Shown piece after piece: positions 12,736-24,825 of a stretch of DNA of 64,000 nt. Position 1 is the stretch's first letter. Every line of letters begins with the position of its first letter. The notes below the pieces were generated by a model. It did not search any database, was not told the DNA's origin, and saw only the letters and a program-made list of their open reading frames with translations. The position numbers and the translations under genes are program-made. The DNA comes from Aspidiotus rigidus (taxonomy: Eukaryota > Arthropoda > Insecta > Hemiptera > Diaspididae), in contig JAVHKY010000026.1 in NCBI GenBank assembly GCA_035079385.1, positions 3,994,501 through 4,058,500 on the forward strand, read 5' to 3'.

Positions 12736-13440
12736 GACTTCCAGGTTAAGCCAATCCAATACATCCTTAGATTTCACCTTGGAGATTGGTGGCGATTCAC
12801 TGAACTCCCTGTATCTCATTTTCCGTCTTGTTCCCGCTCCTTCAGCCCGCGAACATCTCTACTGCAAGGCCAAACAACTCAACCTAGCTGATCACTGTCG
12901 TCCGACGTGTTACGTACACTCTTATTCTGAAATATCATTTATTTTACAAATAAAATGGGTCCCACAAAAAAGTGACGAAGAAGTACTACGAAGAGCAAAC
13001 GATTTCCGATTTGTTAGGCCTAGACTTGGAGGAATTGGTTGACTACAGAACGAGTTATAATAATTTGAAAATTAAAAATCAGATAGGGGACGAAGTGCGG
13101 TACTGTAACACCTTCCCGCACGTATACCGAAGCGTCTATCGAAGCGACATCGGCCTGATAGTAGAGGTGGCCGTGTTCAGGCCTAGCCATCGACTTTAGA
13201 ATTTATAGGAAAACCACTTACATCGGCGAATCCACACGTACAACAACTCATTCACTCAAAAATCCGCAAGATCCAACCGGCTCCTCCATCTGCCTCTCTC
13301 TGCCGCAGCTAATAACAACGAGATACGCTACATCGAGCACATGGGGCTCAAAAACGAGCTAAACCTCGGTATTCACTCCATGGTCAGGCGAAAAGCCTAT
13401 CATCATCGGCCCTTACTTTAGACGCCTCAACTCGCGCTCT
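12736..13440 (+). pseudogene. Penelope-like element RT remnant, interrupted
   Basis: Penelope-like elements encode a reverse transcriptase fused to a GIY-YIG nuclease. Plus-strand 12750-12825 reads LDFTLEIGGDSLN, matching KFTLEVGGSSINFLDL in the better copy at 61.0-62.4 kb. The next expected motif, FRIYRKTTYIGEST, appears only at about 13189-13240. Then NNNEIRYIEHM...SMVRRKAYHH at about 13308-13410 in another frame matches the region around VRRKLTRK in the 61-62 kb copy. About 370 bases of unrelated DNA separate the first two motifs, and several frameshifts are present. The palm motifs A-C and the nuclease are missing, so the copy is dead. Confidence 0.7.
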
Positions 13441-13859
13441 TTAGATCCGCCTGCCATACTTGAGGAATTTATCCTACAAACTCGGAGATCTACAATTATA
13501 AAGTAGGATTCCACCTCCTTCTCACTCTAAGCAACCTCATTAATTTCAAAGTTGTTATAACGACTTACTTGCGGTACTTGCCAATCTCAATACATAGGGC
13601 AGATTGGCCGCCCCCGTCCACCAGAATCTCCGATTATGGCATCACATATAATAAGAAGATTCCTCTATGGCAAAACAATGCCTGGAAAAGATTCACGATT
13701 TCTCTAACGTCTCTGCGAAACCCCTCCGAGTTTGTCCCCCCAGGGAAACTGTTAAATCAGTTGGAAGAAGTCAAAACCATTTATACACACGAATCTATTG
13801 AAAACTAGTACACGATCTCATCACTACTTCCATATCAACCTTCCCGTAAACCAAATCAA
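13441..13859. other. no gene recognised
   Basis: Pyrimidine-rich flank of the Penelope remnant. Nothing recognisable, although the first part may be further decayed Penelope sequence. Confidence 0.35.
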
Positions 13860-15060
13860 ACATCACTATTACGGTCGACGTTAGTGGGCTTTTGGTCATA
13901 CGACTGAAAATAGACCAAATATTACGATACCATCAGAAAAGTGTTGATTTTTAGTAAATTTCTGAGATGAATCGACCAAATTTTGACCATTTATTCCAGT
14001 TGATCATTGGTCAGATATTATTCCTACTAAATTTTCACCATAATTTTTGGTTGACTTTTGATCATTATGCGGAATATACATTTCGGTCCATTTTTGGTCG
14101 TTATACTCGTACTGTCAATAGAGACTGGAATTTTTCCTTGCTTTCTAGTCTAAAATTGATATTTGTATTTATTACTCAATTTTGACGAAGATTTTTAGTC
14201 GACAGATATTCTGCAAAATACCTCGATCCATTTTCAGTCGATTTTTCCTCAACGTTCATCAATATTTTTACCCTCTTTTTTGTCTGATATGAGTACTATC
14301 GGGCGAGCCGCATAGTCATTCAATTTTGACCAAAATTTCCAGTCCATTTATGGGCAGCTATTTGGAAGGAATCAACTGTCATGTTGCTTGCAAACTCGCA
14401 GACCAAAATCGCACTCGTCTCAATGTAATCCTGCCAACGAGATTGCTATCTTCATTTTTCTCTTCTCCCACTTGAGAAAGGCCTTGATATAGACTGGTTT
14501 TTCCCTAAAGATCTGATTACCTGACGAGAAACAGTTTTATGGAGTCTCCACACAAGTCGCCCAGAAATTGACCGATCTTTCTTGTCAAAAGTAGTCTATT
14601 TGTAGTGGTTTGTTACTGTCGCTTGAATATAGACTACGATGTGCTATTTTATATTGTCTACATTGCTCAGAAATCTACAGGAGTGGAGTAATTTTGGGGT
14701 CTGTTACCACTGACTGAATATCGCTTACAAAAGACCATTTTTTATGTCGTCAAAATTCCTCAGAAATCGACTGTTTTGAGGGTCAGAAGGGACGAAATAT
14801 AGTCAGTAGCTGAGGAAATATGACGAATAACTGAGGATACACCATTTTATTGTACCTACATCAACTAAAAAACGACCAATTTTTTCAGTCCAAATTGGTC
14901 TCAATCTAGCCTAAATATAGTAGGGAAGAGTGGAAGTAAATCGACTGAAAAATTTGGTCTATTATTGGTCACTCCTCAGAGCGATCGTTCAGTCTATTTT
15001 TGGTCTATATTTACTCAAAATTGACTGACATATTTGGTGGATCTGATTTATCGGGATTTG
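13860..15060. repeat. degenerate repeat rich in GACCAAA / TTGGTC
   Basis: Words such as gaccaaatattacg, cgaccaaattttgacc, tttttggtcgttatac, gaccaaaatttccagtcc, gaccaattttttcagtcc and tttttggtctatattt recur on both strands throughout. No regular period could be fixed by eye. It looks like a strongly decayed satellite or foldback arm and has no coding potential. Confidence 0.45.
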
Positions 15061-15614
15061 TTCTCCTCCTTAGTGGAAATTCATGTCTTATGTTTTTCAA
15101 CTCGGTTCTTCGTCATTTATTGTGTAATTTGCCCGATAATAAACGTCAAAGCAAGCATGAAACATGTCACTTCCAACACTCCACGGTTCTATTGATTTAC
15201 AACCCTCTTCCCAATCTCAATCTTAACGTAAGTTAATTATGTATTTGTTTTTCTTGGACCTTACATAAATTTCCCACTATTGAACCTCACATTCAACAAG
15301 TGTTTATAGTATAGGAAAATTAGATGAAAAAAGAGGGCTACTCGGAAAAAATTGGAAACGAAGGTATTATTGCTGAAATGTGTTCGACTAGATGCCCTTC
15401 ACTACCCCAGCCCCCTGGCAAACTACAGAGGGGCCGGGAACATCTCCTAAATTTTAGTTTTTTACGATCATCTTGGAAAATAAGAGGCTTATGAAAAAAT
15501 TACAAGACACCAAAAGTGTTCTTTATAAAATTTTCTACCAGATAGTTTCACATTTTTCCGCACCCAGAGCCATGAAAGTCCACAGGGGGTCGAAACAATT
15601 AGGGAATTCCAGCT

Positions 15615-15885
15615 TCTAGAGGGGAACCGGCTATCCCTTTTGTGGGGTACTTTCAGGAAATTTTCGTCCACGAGCGCGAACGAGGTTGACGACGTCAATG
15701 AGAGGAGAAGGGGACTTGGAAAAATTTCGACCCCCTAAACATATATGACAGGAGGCGGACTTAGAAAAACGACAGCTTCCTTCAAATTGCAGCGCGTTCA
15801 AGTTGTCATGTCATAATTTTCGGGACTTGAAAAAACTTCAGGCTCTACGATTTATATAATAGGAGGGGGACTCGGGACAGCGGGT
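15615..15885. repeat. insert in left arm of FB1
   Basis: The segment has no counterpart in the right arm, which continues directly across this point. It contains ggggacttggaaaaatttcg at about 15713 and related words near 15822. These belong to the dispersed family seen at 43.6-44.0 kb, 60.3 kb and 62.6 kb. Confidence 0.55.
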
Positions 15886-16560
15886 TCCCCGCTGCCATTG
15901 CAGTTCTTCAATGGCATCTAATTTTTTGCGATTATCTCAGAAAATAAGCCGTTTATGAAAAAATTACAAGATACAAAAATTATCCCTCCCAAGATTTCCT
16001 ATCAATTGACACCAAATTTTACCGCCCCCAAATTGTGGTAATCGGTCCACAAGGAAGAGACCACGTTTTTCAACATTTTTGTTTTTCCCAATTATCTCGA
16101 AAAATACGCTCTTTATGAAAATATTACACGATACAAAAATTATTCTCCATAAAATTTTCTATCAACTGATGCCCATTTTTACCGCTCCCAAACATACGCA
16201 AGTCCATCCAAAGGGGAATAAAACGTCTTCGAAATTTTCGTTTTTCTCAATTATTTCGGAAAATACACAGGTTAGGAAAAAATTACTTCTTATACAATTT
16301 CCCATCAAGTGATGCCAAATTTGACCACCCCCCCTCAGCTCAGGAGTTCCACAAGGGGCCACAACGTCTTTTCTTTCGTATTATTGCGATTATTTCGGAA
16401 ACTAAGTTGTTCGTGGAATGATGAAGACATACGTGAATTATTGATTATAATATTTTTCAAATAATGACAATCCTTTCACCGCAAATTTGTACGGAAGAAT
16501 GAAGCGTAATACGCTGAAACATTTTTAATATTTGACCACACGTCACATTATACATATAAT

Positions 16561-16796
16561 ATCAGGGTGGCCAGTTCCTGGAAAACCGGGAAAAGTCAGG
16601 GAATTTTGGCTAAGGTCAGGGATTTTTTTGAGACTCGCGGCTAATGTCTTAAAGGAATGTGAAAAATATTATTTTGCTTCAAAAATCACGAAAGTTTTTT
16701 TTTTCTTTTTGAGCCGAAAAAGGGTGAAAATTTTAGTCTGGAAAAACCTGAAAACGTCAGGGAATTTTTTCTCGGGGAAATACTGGCCACCCTGAT
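16561..16796. mobile_element. short TIR element (MITE), hAT-like termini
   Basis: Left end atcagggtggccagt (16561-16575) and right end actggccaccctgat (16782-16796) are perfect 15-bp inverted repeats. Sub-terminal sequences also mirror each other (gtcagggaatttt on both sides). The interior of about 200 bases is non-coding. A CAGGGTGGCC terminus is common in hAT-like short elements, but no 8-bp target duplication is evident, so the superfamily is uncertain. It sits in the spacer between the arms of FB1. Confidence 0.8.
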
Positions 16797-17727
16797 TATA
16801 CTTGAAAATTAGATGTAAGAATATGCTTGCATATTCTGCATAATTATTCTTGCACGCTGGCTACTCGCCGATAAAATACGTAATTTAGGAAAACAAAATG
16901 CGAAAGCTTTTTTGAAATATTGAAAGAATGAGGAAGATTGTGATATGTTCCTTCTTCAAAATGACGAATTAATTGCAATAATACGAAAGAAAAGATGTTC
17001 TGGCCCCTTGTGGAACTCCCGAGGTCGGAGGGGTGGTCAAATTTGGCATCACTTGATGGGAAAGTGTATAAGAAATAATTTTGGTCTCTTGTAATTTTTT
17101 CATAAACCGTGTATTTTCCGAAATAATTGAGAAAAACGAAAATTTCGAAGACGTTTTGTTCCCCTTTGGATGGACTTACATTATATGTTTGGGAGCGGTA
17201 AAAATGGGCATCAGTTGATAGAAAATTTTATGGAGAATAATTTTTGTATCGCGTAATATTTTCGTAAAGAGCGTATTTTTCGAGATAGTAGGGAAAAACT
17301 GAAATGTTGAAAAACGTGGTCTCTTCCTTGTGGACCGATTACCACAATTTGGGAGCGGTAAAATTTGGTGTCAATTGATAGGCAATTTTACGAGGAATCA
17401 TTTTTGTGCCTTGTAATTTTTTCATAAACGGCTTATTTTCGGACATAATCGCAAAAAACGGAAAATCTGAAATTGTTTCGGAACCTGTGGACTTTCATGG
17501 CTCAGGGGGTGGAAAATACACTATCTGATAGAAAATTTTATAAGGAACACTCTTGGTGTCTTGTAATTTTTTCATAGGCGGCTTATTTTCCAAGATAATC
17601 GTAAAAAACTAAAATTTGGGAGATGTTCCGGCCCCCTCTCTGGTTTTCCATGGCCTGGGGCGGTGAAGGGCATCTAATCGAATACATTTCAGCAATAATA
17701 CCTTCGTCTCCAATTTTTTCCGAGTAA

Positions 17728-20470
17728 AATGCCATTTTGCCTGGGCTATTTAATTATTCATTCTTTTTCGACCTTCGGTATTTAAATTTTCGATTATCTA
17801 AATTACTCTGTTCGATTTGGTTGCCATCTAAATTGCTTGTTCTCTTGTCAAAATTTGTTTGTGTATGGTTCTGATTATATCTCGCAACTGATCTGCGGCC
17901 TGATTTCATCTGTTACGTGCCTTTGTATACAATCCATCTCATCGCAAACCTGGGTAGTGTCTCAGGGTATCAAAAAACTGTATCTATCCCAAGCCACCAT
18001 CAATATAATCCGCTGATAAGAGATGACTATTCGTACTTTTGGGACGAGCGTTATGCACATCATCAACTCTGCGCAAATGCCGGCAAATCTGTCAAGAAGG
18101 AGTGGGCCTCTTCCACGTTACGACTCATGATGAAGAACCATGAGGAATCTTTCCGAAACCAGTCAGCAGAATAAAATCTATAATAACATTTTTTTGGTAT
18201 CGTAATTTTTTTGATTACTGAACATATCACTTATCTCACGTACCCCTAAAAAGGGTATCTTATAGACTGAATACCCGACAACTTTAATAAACCTCGAAAG
18301 GTATTCATCGACGTTAAAGTAGACCACTCGTGCGTCTCCGGGAAGAAAACACACGTATACTTAGTTTCGTAAAAACACCAACTTCTTCAAACTGGAAAGA
18401 ACACCCAACTTTCACAGAAGGAACAAGATTACCGTTGTTCTTGAAAAATCGAGGGACACGAACTCGCTGCATGACCACACGACACATTTTCACTCGACAA
18501 GTACGAACACGTAGGGTATGAAAAATTTACAGCTCACACACCACTATCAAATCTAACGACAGGGCTAGTTTTTGGAAAAAAAAATTTATTTCACTTCTCT
18601 CTGGAATTTTTTTTACCGAAAGTTTCAAAAAAGCTCGAAATCAACAATTTTGGCATACAAACGACGAAAACACGTGGTTAATGTAACATCGAAGAACGTG
18701 TAAAAGTTATTTTAAAAAACATGGAAAAAAACGTACGGTTCGGCGGATACATCCCGGATTCGCTGAAATCTCGCCGCTACAGCTCTGTTATCCTCTCCGT
18801 ACCCGAACAATCCAGCGGCGACCGCAGCCATCGGATAATCACATTATCAGCGTTGGTCGCGATAGAGTCAGCAACAGCGAACGACACTAAATAACTACGC
18901 TCCATCACCAGTATGTTAGCCCGTTGACTGATACAATGGCAAAGCCATTGGCGTTGTCGAGAAATTCGTACTTGAAAACGCCTCTGCCATACGATCCGAC
19001 AATACGTATATAGCGAGTGTATTAAATTGTAAACGCGTCGAGACTACAGCGCCCGCGCTGCCGGCTGCAGAACTCGTGTAGCGTCTCTCCTACACACCGA
19101 TCACCTTTCCCTATAAACTGTCGCTAGAAAATGTCGTTTTCATTTCATGCTACTACATTCTTTTTTTTTCATTTCTTCTCTCTTCTTTTTTCCCCTTTCT
19201 TCCTTCCCCCTCGCGCCGCGTCTTATTTAAGAGTTTTTGTTCCCTTTTAATTTTATTCTGTTCAGAAAAAAAAAAAAAAATACGGATTGGGCAAGAAGCC
19301 TTCAAACTGAATTATTTATAAGCACACACGTAACAACGTTGTTAAATATACGCTATTTTACGTAGACTATACGAGTATCTACGTGCGATATGCAGCATTG
19401 CGATAGATGGGTGAGGGAGTAAACTGCGATAAGAGAGGGACGGTTAATTTAATGAAAATTCGACATTATTTTCCGTATATCTGCCGGTGAGCGCACACAA
19501 ACACCGACTTTAATGAATGTATTTTCACCCTCAAACGTAATTGAAGGTGATTGACTTTTCTTTTTCTTTTTTCTGGCAAGGCGACCTTACCGAGCACATT
19601 CATAGAGAACGTCGATTCGTGAAGTTCAGTAGCAAGTTCGTCTCAATCAACAGGTGGATTTGTGCAGAACTCACATAAACAACAAGAATAATCCTTTGTG
19701 ACGTCACCACGACCACGACCCATAATCCCCGTCAGAGTGTTGCAGCCAGCTGAAAGCCGAAAGCCGAATTCATCCGAGTAAGAACAAAACAAAAAGCCAG
19801 CTTTATTTGAACCTTTATCCCTATCAACAAAATATGCGTGAATTTAGCGCCGTCGGGTAGCAGAATTTTGATTTTGCGCAGCGGAGTACGGACTTTCTAT
19901 CAAAAGCACGACTTTTCTTCTCCAATCACCCATCAGTCAACCCCTCATTTCTTTCCTCAATCTTCAACCTTTCCAAACGCATTAACAAAGCCTGATTCAC
20001 TCGTTGGTCTAACCTCAAATCTCACTCAAAGAAGCGAGTCCAAATTGAAAATGGTATTCCCAACTCCCGAGACACCTCAAATCAACTACGTGCCACTATC
20101 AATTATTTACGTACACGAAAAAATGACGTATAAATCAATAATTAAATGAGAATGAAGTCACCAAGATAGTCTCGCAGCACACTTGATGAAAACTAAAAAA
20201 TTGTACTCAATCATTCAAACTCAGGGTTTTCACTATATAATAATAAAAAATAAGCAAATCGCACTTGCACTATCCGTTCAAAAAAAAAATTTAACAAAAC
20301 AAAATTCAAGGTTTCAGGTGCTGTGGGAAGCGAGATACAAGGGTACGAAATTTCCAAGTAGGAAGAATGAATAAAATTAATATCTATTATTAGAATAAAA
20401 AGTCAATGAACCCTTCGTGAAGATGCTGGAACCAAGAATGAATCTGTTAAATAAAAATTTTCAAAAAAAT
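17728..20470. other. no gene recognised; contains a GC-richer patch
   Basis: No supported gene. 18721-19130 is richer in G+C and CpG than its surroundings and ends in a pyrimidine tract (19150-19210). It could be a decayed promoter or first exon, but no coding frame or splice structure was found. A poly-A run lies at 19266-19280. Confidence 0.35.
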
Positions 20471-23400
20471 GAGAAGGCTCTAGCCGGGTAGAGGGGGGGG
20501 GGGAATGGCCTTGGTCGGAAAATGTTTCAAATGTCCGTCAAAATGTTGTCCCCAATGAGAAATCTCGAAATCCAAAAAATTGAACCCATCCGATCACCTA
20601 CATGGGCTGCAGAGTGATTTTTAGGCCTAAAATCCAAATGGCTATATCTCAGCCAATAATGATCGCACAGCAATGAAACTTGAGGACATTTTAGTATATG
20701 TGAACGTTCATCCATGGTATTTTTTTCAAAAAAAAAACTATTCATATATTCCCTAGTTTCTAGCTATAACAAAACTTCAAACTCGAATAAAAAAAAAATC
20801 GTGGGGGGGAGACACCTGGGGAAAATCATTCATTTGAAGCGCCATACCATCTACTACAACATTCATGAGGACCATAGTCCTCGGTGAGGTGCAACATTCC
20901 CAAAAAAATCAATATTTAATGAATTTCTGTGGTATTTCCATGAATAGCGGGGTGAACTATGACTGCTACCGCAATAGACCGCGAGAAATCAATGGTCAAT
21001 GTTCGAGGTGAAAAATACGCACTCCTCCATGAGATGAAATGGGAATGTTGATAGACCAAAAATATATTTTTAGTATTTCGTTTATCGATTTGGTCAATTC
21101 TTATGTAAACACGTCCACCGATTGGGCGAAGTACGTTAGATTGAGAAAAATAGTTGAAAAATTCTCCAGTCGCTGGAACAGTCTGAAAATAGAAGAGAAG
21201 TGAGAAAATCCACTTTTTCATCCTGGAGGACCGTGAGTTTTGGTATTTCATTCATCAATTCGTTCAATTTCTAAGTGAACATGTACGCCAAGTTTGAAAA
21301 AATTGGTCAAAAAATTCTCCAGCCGCTGGAACCTTCTGGAAAGGACAAATAATCGAGAACATCTAATTTTTTACCCTGGAGGACCGCGATTTTTGGTATT
21401 TTGTTCATCAATTAGGTAAATTCTTGAGTAAATATGTACGCCAAGTTTGAAAAAAATGGTCAAAAAATTCTCCAGCCGCTGTAATGGTCTGGAAATGATA
21501 ATAAATCGGGGAAATCCACTTTTTCACCTTGGAGAATCGTGAGTTTTGGTATTTCATTCTACATCCACTTTTCCAACATGGAAAACCGTGATTTTTCATA
21601 TTCTGTTTATCAACAAGGTCAATTCTTATGTAAATACATCCGTCGAGTTGGAAAAAAACAGTCAATAAATTCTCCAGTCGCTGGAACGATCTAGAAAAAG
21701 TACCAAATCCAGAAAATCAACTTTTTCAACATGGAGAGCCCTGATTTTTGGTATGTTGTTCATCAAAAAGGTCAAATCTTATGTTAATACGTCCGCCGTG
21801 TTTGAAAAAAATAGTACAGAAATTCTTCAGTCGCTGGAATAGTCTGAAAATGAAAAATTGAAAATATCTGCTATTTGAACTTGGAGAATCGTGATTTTTA
21901 TATTCTATTTATCAATAAGGTCAATTTTAGAGTAAATACATCCCTATTTCGGAAAAAATATTCAATAAAATTCTCCAGACGCTCATTGGTATGGTCGATT
22001 CTCCGAGTTTTAAAAAAATTGAAAAAAATTCTCCAGTCGTTGGGACGCTCTGAAAATATTAAAAAATCAAAGATACACACCCGCCACAATGATTCATGCG
22101 TTACTTTTCCCCCTCGAGTCGCAGCGGTACAAATTGTGTTACTGATAGCCGTGCACTCGCATGATGTGGAAGAATCCTTTTCCGAGACACAAGAAGACAA
22201 TCATCTCCTTTGTATTGTCATGCTCATGAATTCCAATATTTGAAGCATTGTCACCTCAACTCGAGAGGAGATTCCTGCACTTCATGGAAGTGCACGGCTC
22301 CCAGTAATACAGTTTGTACCTCTACGACTTCAGGGGAACAAAAATAAACATTCAACACTTTAAAGTAAAGGAATTGAATCTTAGGGGTGGGTGTGTATCG
22401 GTTTTTTACTATTTCCAGAGCGTCCTAGCGACTGGAGAATTTATTGACTATTTTTTTCCAACTTGTAAGACTTATTAACATAAGATTTAACCTAATTGAT
22501 GAAGAACATACCAAAAATCAGGGCTCTCCATGTTGAAAAAGTGGATTTTCTGAACTTGGTATTTCTATACCGTTCCAGCAACTGGAGAATTTATTGACTA
22601 ACTCGGCGGATGTATTTACATAAGAATTGACCTTGTTGATAAACAGAATATGAACAATCACGGTTTTCCATGTTGAAAAAGTGGATTACCTGGAGTTTTT
22701 ACTATCTCCAGGGCAGAATTTTTTGACTTTTTTTTTCAAACTCAGCGAACATGTTTACATGAGAATTGAACGAATTGTGAAATGAAATACCAAAACTCAC
22801 GATGCTCCAAGGTGAAAAAGTGGATTTCCCCGATTTATTGTCATTTCCAGACCATTACAGCGGCTGGAGAATTTGTTGACTATTTTTTTCAAACTTGGCG
22901 TACATGTTTACTCAAGAATTTACCTAATCAATGAACAAAATACCAAAAATCGTGGTCCTCCAGGGTAAAAAATAGATGTTCTCGATTATTTGTCCTTTCC
23001 AGAAGGTTCCAGCGGCTGGAGAATTTTTTGACCATTTTTTTCAAACTTGGCGTACATGTTTAATTAGGAATTGAACGAATTGATGAATGAAATACCAAAA
23101 CTCACGGTCTTCCAGGATGAAAAAGTTGATTTTCTCACTTCTCTTCTATTTTCAGACTGTTCCAGCGACTGGAGAATTTGTCAACTATTTTTCTCAATCT
23201 AACGTACTCCACCTAATCGGTGGACGTGTTTACATGAGAATTGACCAAATCGATAAACGAAATACTAAAAATATATTTTTGGTCTATCAACATTCCCATT
23301 TCATCTCATGGAGGGGTGCGTATTTTTCACCTCGAACATTGACCATTGATTTCTCGCGGTCTATTGCGGTAGCAGTCATAGTTCACCCCGCTATTCATGG

Positions 23401-23856
23401 AAAGATCACAGAAATTCATTAAATATTGATTTTTTTGGGAATGTTGCACCTCACCGAGGACTATGGTCCTCATGAATGTTGTAGTAGATGGTATGGCGCT
23501 TCAAATGAATGATTTTCCCCAGGTGTCTCCCCCCCCCCGATTTTTTTTTTTATTCGAGTTTGAAGTTTTGTTATAGCTAGAAACTAGGGAAAATATGGAT
23601 GGGTTTTTTTGAAAAAAATACCATGGATGAACGTTCACATATACTAAAATGTCCTCAAGTTTCATCGCTGTGCGATCATTATTGACTGAGATATGGCCAT
23701 TTGGATTTTAGGCCTAAAAATCACTCTGCAGCCCATGTGGGTGATCGGATGGGTTCAATTTTCTGGATTTCGAGTTTTCTCATTGGGGACAACATTTTGA
23801 CGGACATTTGAAACATTTTCCGACCAAGGCCATTTCCCCCCGGCTAGAGCCTTTCT
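20471..23856. mobile_element. large foldback-type element (FB2), arms about 1.5-1.6 kb
   Basis: The outer tips pair: gagaaggctctagccggg at 20471 with its complement near 23840-23856. The arms run to gatacacacccgcc near 22085 and gggtgggtgtgtatc near 22386, leaving a non-repeated spacer of about 300 bases. The outer 470 bases of each arm are unique-like and include a G-run (20492-20503) mirrored by a C-run. The inner part is a tandem array of units of very roughly 100-160 bases, each carrying attctccagtcgctggaa and a word like gattttggtatttc. The spacer has no domain-bearing frame, so the element is non-autonomous. The short ORFs inside come in mirrored pairs and are shadows. Confidence 0.85.
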
Positions 23857-24311
23857 CGAGAACTACTTATCCGATTCTCAAAAAAATTCCAGGTCCACAT
23901 CTTGAGACATAAATCCATCTGGTAGTTTCGGAGGAGTTCCGGGGATAAAAAGATCTTATAATAAACAAATAATAAACAGGCCTAGAAGGAAATCTGAACG
24001 GACGGGTGTAATACCTCACTTTCTACTAGGAAAAGTCGGTAAAATTGACGCCATGGTTCACGAGGGGCAACGCTGAAATGGAAACCTACAAAAGTTCTTG
24101 AGAAGAATCCAGGCTATTCAACACTAATTAGAACGAGAAATACTACACAGAATGAGTAAATGAATGAAGAAAGGTGCAAAAGCCGCAGAAGCAAAACAAT
24201 ACAAGGTACCCCAAGCACTTTCGACTAAGAAGCCATCAACGAGCGGAGAATAGAAAGCGACTGAAAGAGAAACAGTCGACAACAGAAAACAACGGTGAGA
24301 TCATGATTGAA
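23857..24311. other. no gene recognised
   Basis: Flank between foldback FB2 and the Penelope remnant. The last 40 bases or so match the 3' non-coding part of the Penelope family (gatcatgattgaact compared with gatcatgactgaacc at 60521). Confidence 0.4.
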
Positions 24312-24825
24312 CTAACGACTGCTCGCGATGTGATTCGAGTCATACTCATAAATTAGTTCAACCAATCCCTCGTCCGGAATATACCTGTTAAGTACGGTTA
24401 CGAGGTGGCGAATGATCTCGATATTTTCCAGCGCCATTCGTTTGAAATACGATCTTTCTCCATGGAGGAGGGTCTCTGACCCTTCTCTGAAACTGTAGCC
24501 ACGGGTGTTTAAATGGTCCACAAAGGCCGATTCTCCCAAGTTGCCCTTTTCCCAGGCTTTCAAGTGCTCAGCCACTCTTATTTGGAGCTGGCGACTGGTC
24601 TCACCTATGTAGATTCCGTTACAGTCGTTACATCTTACACTATAAACCCCACTCCGCTGTAATAGGGTCCTTCAATCTAACGAACAGTCCTTTTAGTGAG
24701 AAAACCGGCCGGAAACCAAAGGGCCGAGGCACGCGAATCAAATCTGACGAAAACATACCCAGGAAGGGGAGCTTAATCCAACGTTTTCTGCCTTTACGAC
24801 TTCCCTCCCTCTCGTATACAATTTC
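24312..24825 (-). pseudogene. Penelope-like element GIY-YIG nuclease remnant
   Basis: Minus-strand reading gives KRWIKLPFLGM, then RPFGFRP, then GVYSVRCNDCNGIYIGETSR, then RVAEHLKAWEKGNLGESAFV and IPDEGLVELIYEYDS. These align in order with the C-terminal part of the 61.0-62.4 kb Penelope-like protein. GIY-YIG residues are visible: the GVY...IYIG pair, the following Arg and the EH pair. The first two segments are in other frames from the last, so the copy is broken by frameshifts. The RT part is absent: homology stops just upstream of KRW near 24822, almost the same place where the inverted arm of the 60-62 kb element stops. Confidence 0.85.

Larger units (their letters stand above)
15338..17727. 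mobile_element. foldback-type element with tandem-repeat arms (FB1)
   Basis: Two long inverted arms lie at about 15338-16398 and 16965-17727. Outer tips pair as tactcggaaaaaattgga and its complement, and inner tips meet at cgtattattgcgatt. Each arm is built of several diverged units of roughly 170 bases. Each unit contains a run like ttatgaaaaaattacaag, then cctatcaattgacacc-type and tccacaagggg-type words. The left arm is longer because of a foreign insert at about 15615-15885. No transposase is encoded. The plan (long inverted repeats made of internal direct repeats) is that of Foldback-like DNA transposons. No target-site duplication was found by eye. Confidence 0.8.

Noticed and set aside
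18721..19130. CpG-richer patch as a promoter of a host gene
   Set aside because: No downstream exon, splice pattern or conserved start could be supported, so it is only mentioned as composition.
21898..22243. Overlapping frames in the spacer of the large foldback as a transposase
   Set aside because: No domain motif; the frames run from arm repeats into the spacer and exist on both strands.
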